Assembly (NCBI RefSeq): GCF_035944375.1
Contig: NZ_DASZBE010000027.1
Length of the DNA stretch: 64,000 nucleotides
Source: Allobosea sp035944375
GTDB lineage: Bacteria; Pseudomonadota; Alphaproteobacteria; Rhizobiales; Beijerinckiaceae
Reading direction: 5' to 3' (one strand)
Shown here: one piece after another, positions 61,670-64,000 of the stretch
Position numbering within the stretch: the stretch's first letter is position 1
Layout of the letters: each line of letters begins with the position of its first letter
Notes under the pieces: model-generated
What the model was told of the DNA's origin: nothing
Database searches by the model: none
The model's input: the letters and a program-made list of their open reading frames with translations, nothing else
Program-made: the position numbers and the translations under genes

Positions 61670-62467
61670 ATGGCGATGATCGGTCTCAGGCAGGAGCCGC
61701 AGGCCCGTGCAGCGGGCTTGCTCGCGCCCCGCTCCGTGAGCAGGGGGGTGAAGATTCGGCGCGCGGTCGCTCTGGCGGTGCTGGCCCTGTCGCTGGCCTG
61801 CGGGCTGGCGCTTGCTCTCGGATATGTTCGCTTCGCCTCCGCCATCGCCAACCGGGAGCCCGTCGCGGTCCCGCGCACGGACGCCATCGTCGTGGTCACC
61901 GGTGGTTCGCAGCGCGTCGGCGATGCGATCGGCCTGCTCGGCGCCGAGCGCGGCGCGCGCCTGCTGATCAGCGGCGTCAACGAGAAGACCGGCCGCGAGG
62001 AACTGGCCAAGCTCAACCCCTCGGCCCGCGATCTGCTCTCCTGCTGCGTCGATCTCGACTATCGCGCCCGCAACACCATCGGCAACGCGATCGAGGCCCG
62101 CCGCTGGGTGCGCAATCACGGCTTCCGGTCGCTGCTGGTGGTGACCTCGAACTATCACATGCCCCGGACCATCGCCGAGTTCTCCCATGCCATGCCGGGG
62201 CTCAGGCTGGTGCCGCACCCGGTCGTGACCGACCAGATCGACACCACCGGATGGTGGCATCGCTGGAGCGCGATCCGCGTGCTCCTGCCCGAATATGCGA
62301 AATACCTGGCGGCGCGCCTGCGCAGCGCCGTCGAGACCGATCCGGAGACCTCGCGCCTCTCGGTGATCATCGGCGGCCGAAAGCCGGTTTCCTCCAAGCC
62401 GGCGGAGCTCATGGGGCCGGAGCAGGAAAGACGCAGCCAGTTGAAAAACGGCCATCATGACGGCTGA
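61670..62467 (+). CDS. YdcF-like protein (DUF218 domain)
   Basis: A 265-residue membrane-anchored protein. One helix at about 28-50 (VALAVLALSLACGLALALGY) precedes a DUF218 domain starting DAIVVVTGGSQRVGDAIGLL, with RARNTIGNAIEARRW and VTSNYHMPRTIAEF. YdcF/SanA proteins act in envelope integrity and may bind SAM or nucleotides. It follows ftsX by 88 bases in the conserved ftsEX-ydcF-plsC order. Confidence 0.9.
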   Translation: MAMIGLRQEPQARAAGLLAPRSVSRGVKIRRAVALAVLALSLACGLALALGYVRFASAIANREPVAVPRTDAIVVVTGGSQRVGDAIGLLGAERGARLLISGVNEKTGREELAKLNPSARDLLSCCVDLDYRARNTIGNAIEARRWVRNHGFRSLLVVTSNYHMPRTIAEFSHAMPGLRLVPHPVVTDQIDTTGWWHRWSAIRVLLPEYAKYLAARLRSAVETDPETSRLSVIIGGRKPVSSKPAELMGPEQERRSQLKNGHHDG

Positions 62468-62517
62468 GGGCGGCCGCCACGCTTGACGGCGGCGGGGCTG
62501 CGGGGTCTTTGCGCGCC

Positions 62518-63303
62518 ATGCTCGTCCTGCGCTCGCTCCTCTTCAACGTCCTCTTCTATCTGAACCTCGCCCTGTGGCTGGTCTTCGCCGCCACGCCGGC
62601 CCTGTTGCTGCCGAAGAGGATGCTACTCGCCGTCGCCGTGGCCTGGGCCCACAGCGCCCTCTGGCTGATGAAGGTCGTAGCCGGGACCGATTACGAGATC
62701 GTCGGGCGCGAGAACATTCCCTCGGGCGGCATGATCGTCGCCGCCAAGCACCAGTCCTTCCTCGAAACCTTTGCGCTCGTCACCGTCTTCCGCGACCCGG
62801 TCTTCATCCTCAAGCGCGAGCTGACCTGGATTCCGTTCTTCGGCTGGTGCCTGATGAAGATGAGGATGATTCCGGTCGACCGGGGCGGCAAGGCCCGTGC
62901 GCTCGCCCAGGTGACCAAGCGCGCCAAGACCGAACTGCGCGAGAACGGGCGCCAGCTGCTGATCTTCCCCGAGGGGACGCGCCGCGCACCCGGCGCGCCC
63001 CCGGCCTACAAATTCGGCGTCGCCCATATCTATGGCGAACTCGCGCTGCCCTGCGTACCCGTCGCGCTCAATTCGGGGCTCTACTGGCCCCGGCGCAAAT
63101 TCCTGCGGCGGCCGGGCACCATCCGCATCGAGATCCTGCCACCGATCGCGCCGGGCCTCGACAAGGCCAGCTTCCACGCTCTGCTTCAGGAGCGGATCGA
63201 AACCGCCAGCGACCGGCTTCTGGCGCTGGGTCGGGCCGAACTCGCCGCACTCGGGCTCGATCCGCTGGCGACGACTGCTGACATCCCGCGGCAGCAGAGC
63301 TGA
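62518..63303 (+). CDS. plsC: Lysophospholipid acyltransferase (1-acyl-sn-glycerol-3-phosphate acyltransferase)
   Basis: A 261-residue membrane enzyme making phosphatidic acid. The catalytic motif is KHQSFLETF, with Glu in place of the usual Asp of HX4D, a form common in alphaproteobacterial PlsC. Other blocks are MKMRMIPVDRGGKA, LLIFPEGTRRAPG and PCVPVALNSGLYWPR. ATG 62518 is chosen; a TTG at 62509 is also in frame. It is the last gene of the ftsEX cluster. Confidence 0.91.
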   Translation: MLVLRSLLFNVLFYLNLALWLVFAATPALLLPKRMLLAVAVAWAHSALWLMKVVAGTDYEIVGRENIPSGGMIVAAKHQSFLETFALVTVFRDPVFILKRELTWIPFFGWCLMKMRMIPVDRGGKARALAQVTKRAKTELRENGRQLLIFPEGTRRAPGAPPAYKFGVAHIYGELALPCVPVALNSGLYWPRRKFLRRPGTIRIEILPPIAPGLDKASFHALLQERIETASDRLLALGRAELAALGLDPLATTADIPRQQS

Positions 63304-63322
63304 TCCCCGCCCTCCGCACCGC

Positions 63323-63357
63323 TTGACTTGCATCCCCGTCGTTCTCATTTTGTTTTC
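63323..63357 (+). promoter_or_regulatory. Promoter with a LexA-like SOS box over its -10
   Basis: TTGACT (63323-63328) and CATTTT (63346-63351) are spaced 17 bases. GTTCTCATTTTGTTTTC (63341-63357) overlaps the -10 and matches the alphaproteobacterial SOS box GTTC-N7-GTTC except for GTTT in the second half. This would let LexA block RNA polymerase at the gene starting at 63377. Confidence 0.55.
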
Positions 63358-63376
63358 AGAACAAAGGAGGAACGAC

Positions 63377-63826
63377 ATGGCCGCCCTCGCCCACCGCCCG
63401 CAGATCCAGCACCAGCACCGCCCGCTCCCCGGCGGGCAGCGCCAGCGCGATCTCTTTCTCGTCGACCTGATGGCGGAGGCCAGGCCCGAGATCGTCCGGG
63501 AGCTGCCGATGCGCAGCACGGCCGCCCTCGGCGAGCGCCGCTTCACCGCCTGGCGCGGCCGCTCCGGCCGGCGCTACGTCGCCTCCGTCTTCGCGGTCGC
63601 CGACGAGCATGCGCTCGGTTTCACCGACGCCGTACTGCTGGCCGTGTCACCCGACCGGCGCATCCTGGCGGCGCGCGAGAGCGGCCCCTTCGGCATCGAG
63701 GCGGCGCTGACCCGCTGGCGCGACGCGGTTGCCCTGGCCGGGGCGAGCGAGATCCACGTCCATCTGCTCGCCGAGGACGGGATCAGCCGCCGCGCCGCCC
63801 TGCTCGACCTGATGCCGGAGGTGTGA
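63377..63826 (+). CDS. Small protein of unknown function, possibly SOS-regulated
   Basis: A 149-residue protein with no signal peptide or membrane helix. A Gln/His/Arg-rich start (residues 1-25) is followed by LFLVDLMAEARPEIVREL, a beta-rich centre (RYVASVFAVADEHALGFTDAVLLAV) and a C-terminal helix-strand region with EIHVHLLAED. AAAGGAGGAAC gives a strong ribosome site before ATG 63377. The LexA-like box over its promoter suggests DNA-damage control. The family is not recognised. Confidence 0.8.
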   Translation: MAALAHRPQIQHQHRPLPGGQRQRDLFLVDLMAEARPEIVRELPMRSTAALGERRFTAWRGRSGRRYVASVFAVADEHALGFTDAVLLAVSPDRRILAARESGPFGIEAALTRWRDAVALAGASEIHVHLLAEDGISRRAALLDLMPEV

Positions 63827-63842
63827 GAAAGAACCGCCGCCG

Positions 63843-63861
63843 TCATCCTGGGCGACCGAAG
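63843..63861. repeat. Truncated REP half-element next to an IS110-family end
   Basis: GTCATCCTGGGCGACCG resembles one arm of family A: read on the minus strand, bases 41882 back to 41866 differ at one position only. After about 63861 the match stops and sequence downstream of the transposase gene begins. The matching second arm is absent within the window. Confidence 0.6.
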
Positions 63862-63890
63862 GTCGACCGGCAACTGTGTTGATGCGCGTG

Positions 63891-64000
63891 TCATGGCTGG
63901 AAGGCGGTCTTGGTTTTGACCATGGCGTTGAGCACGGTGAGGAGCTTTCTGGCGACGGCGATGATGGCGACCTTGGTCGCGGCGGATCGTGCTTTGACGG
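63891..64000 (-). mobile_element. IS110-family transposase, C-terminal end (partial)
   Basis: The last 36 codons of a gene entering from beyond the window, read on the minus strand and ending TGA at 63891. The peptide contains ARSAATKVAIIAVARKLLTV followed by LNAMVKTKTAFQP, the typical C-terminus of IS110/IS116/IS902 (Transposase_20) proteins. IS110 enzymes are RuvC-like DEDD recombinases guided by an element-encoded bridge RNA. The short non-coding stretch 63861-63890 would be the element's end. The gene's 5' part and other end are not in the window. Confidence 0.8.

Overview
The window is high-GC, densely packed chromosome of an alphaproteobacterium. It is most likely a member of the Hyphomicrobiales (Rhizobiales), and Bosea or a close relative would fit; the genus is inference. 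The supporting signs are a GapR (DUF2312) gene, a CpdR-type receiver, a cysteine-free bL36, a DUF1036 protein, and the cpdR-hpt-MJ0042 block divergent from ftsE-ftsX-ydcF-plsC. Two matches to the alphaproteobacterial EcfG stress promoter and several REP-like palindrome families of the kind common in this order agree with this. No tRNA, rRNA or CRISPR array was seen. No gap between genes exceeds 300 bases.

Bases 1-10.7 kb form a carbohydrate or sugar-acid uptake and oxidation locus. It has a four-gene ABC importer (ATPase, Tat-exported binding protein, two permeases), two beta-hydroxyacid dehydrogenases, a 2-hydroxyacid dehydrogenase, a LacI and a FadR/GntR regulator. An AT-richer gene for a two-domain peptidoglycan hydrolase (GH24 lysozyme plus M15 peptidase) sits inside the locus. 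Bases 10.7-25.8 kb hold envelope and housekeeping genes: two AprI/Inh-type inhibitor proteins, a DUF533 protein, a coupled UbiA/DprE1 pair like the mycobacterial decaprenyl-phosphoryl-arabinose pathway, azoR with its LysR regulator, GST, GNAT, RidA, a DMT exporter, obgE, a stress-promoter lipoprotein, rpmJ, a TPR protein and a hydrolase.

Bases 26-33.2 kb carry a DUF4212 plus ActP-like sodium symporter with small membrane proteins, then pyk and glycerate 2-kinase in one direction, and gapR. Bases 33.3-36.3 kb form a compact operon of class III aminotransferase, SDR epimerase, a possible 37-residue peptide and an ArnE/F-sized DMT protein, with no obvious known pathway. Bases 36.4-42.4 kb form a cyanate module: a PAS-containing sigma-54 activator divergent from a three-gene importer and cyanase. 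A near-consensus -24/-12 promoter and a perfect 12-bp inverted repeat lie between them.

Bases 42.4-53.9 kb contain DUF3422, a small Ada-like cysteine-motif protein, a secreted protein, a 24-residue membrane peptide with an EcfG-type promoter, an ABC-2 exporter, an exported SAM-methyltransferase-like protein coupled to an APC permease, a chemoreceptor, prfC and an OmpW porin. Bases 54-63.9 kb hold a divergent Lrp/cysteine dioxygenase pair, a GH19 enzyme, a trans-sulfuration-family enzyme, tspO, cpdR, hpt, the MJ0042 protein, ftsEX, ydcF, plsC and a small gene with a LexA-like box. The window ends in the 3' end of an IS110-family transposase that seems to interrupt a REP palindrome.
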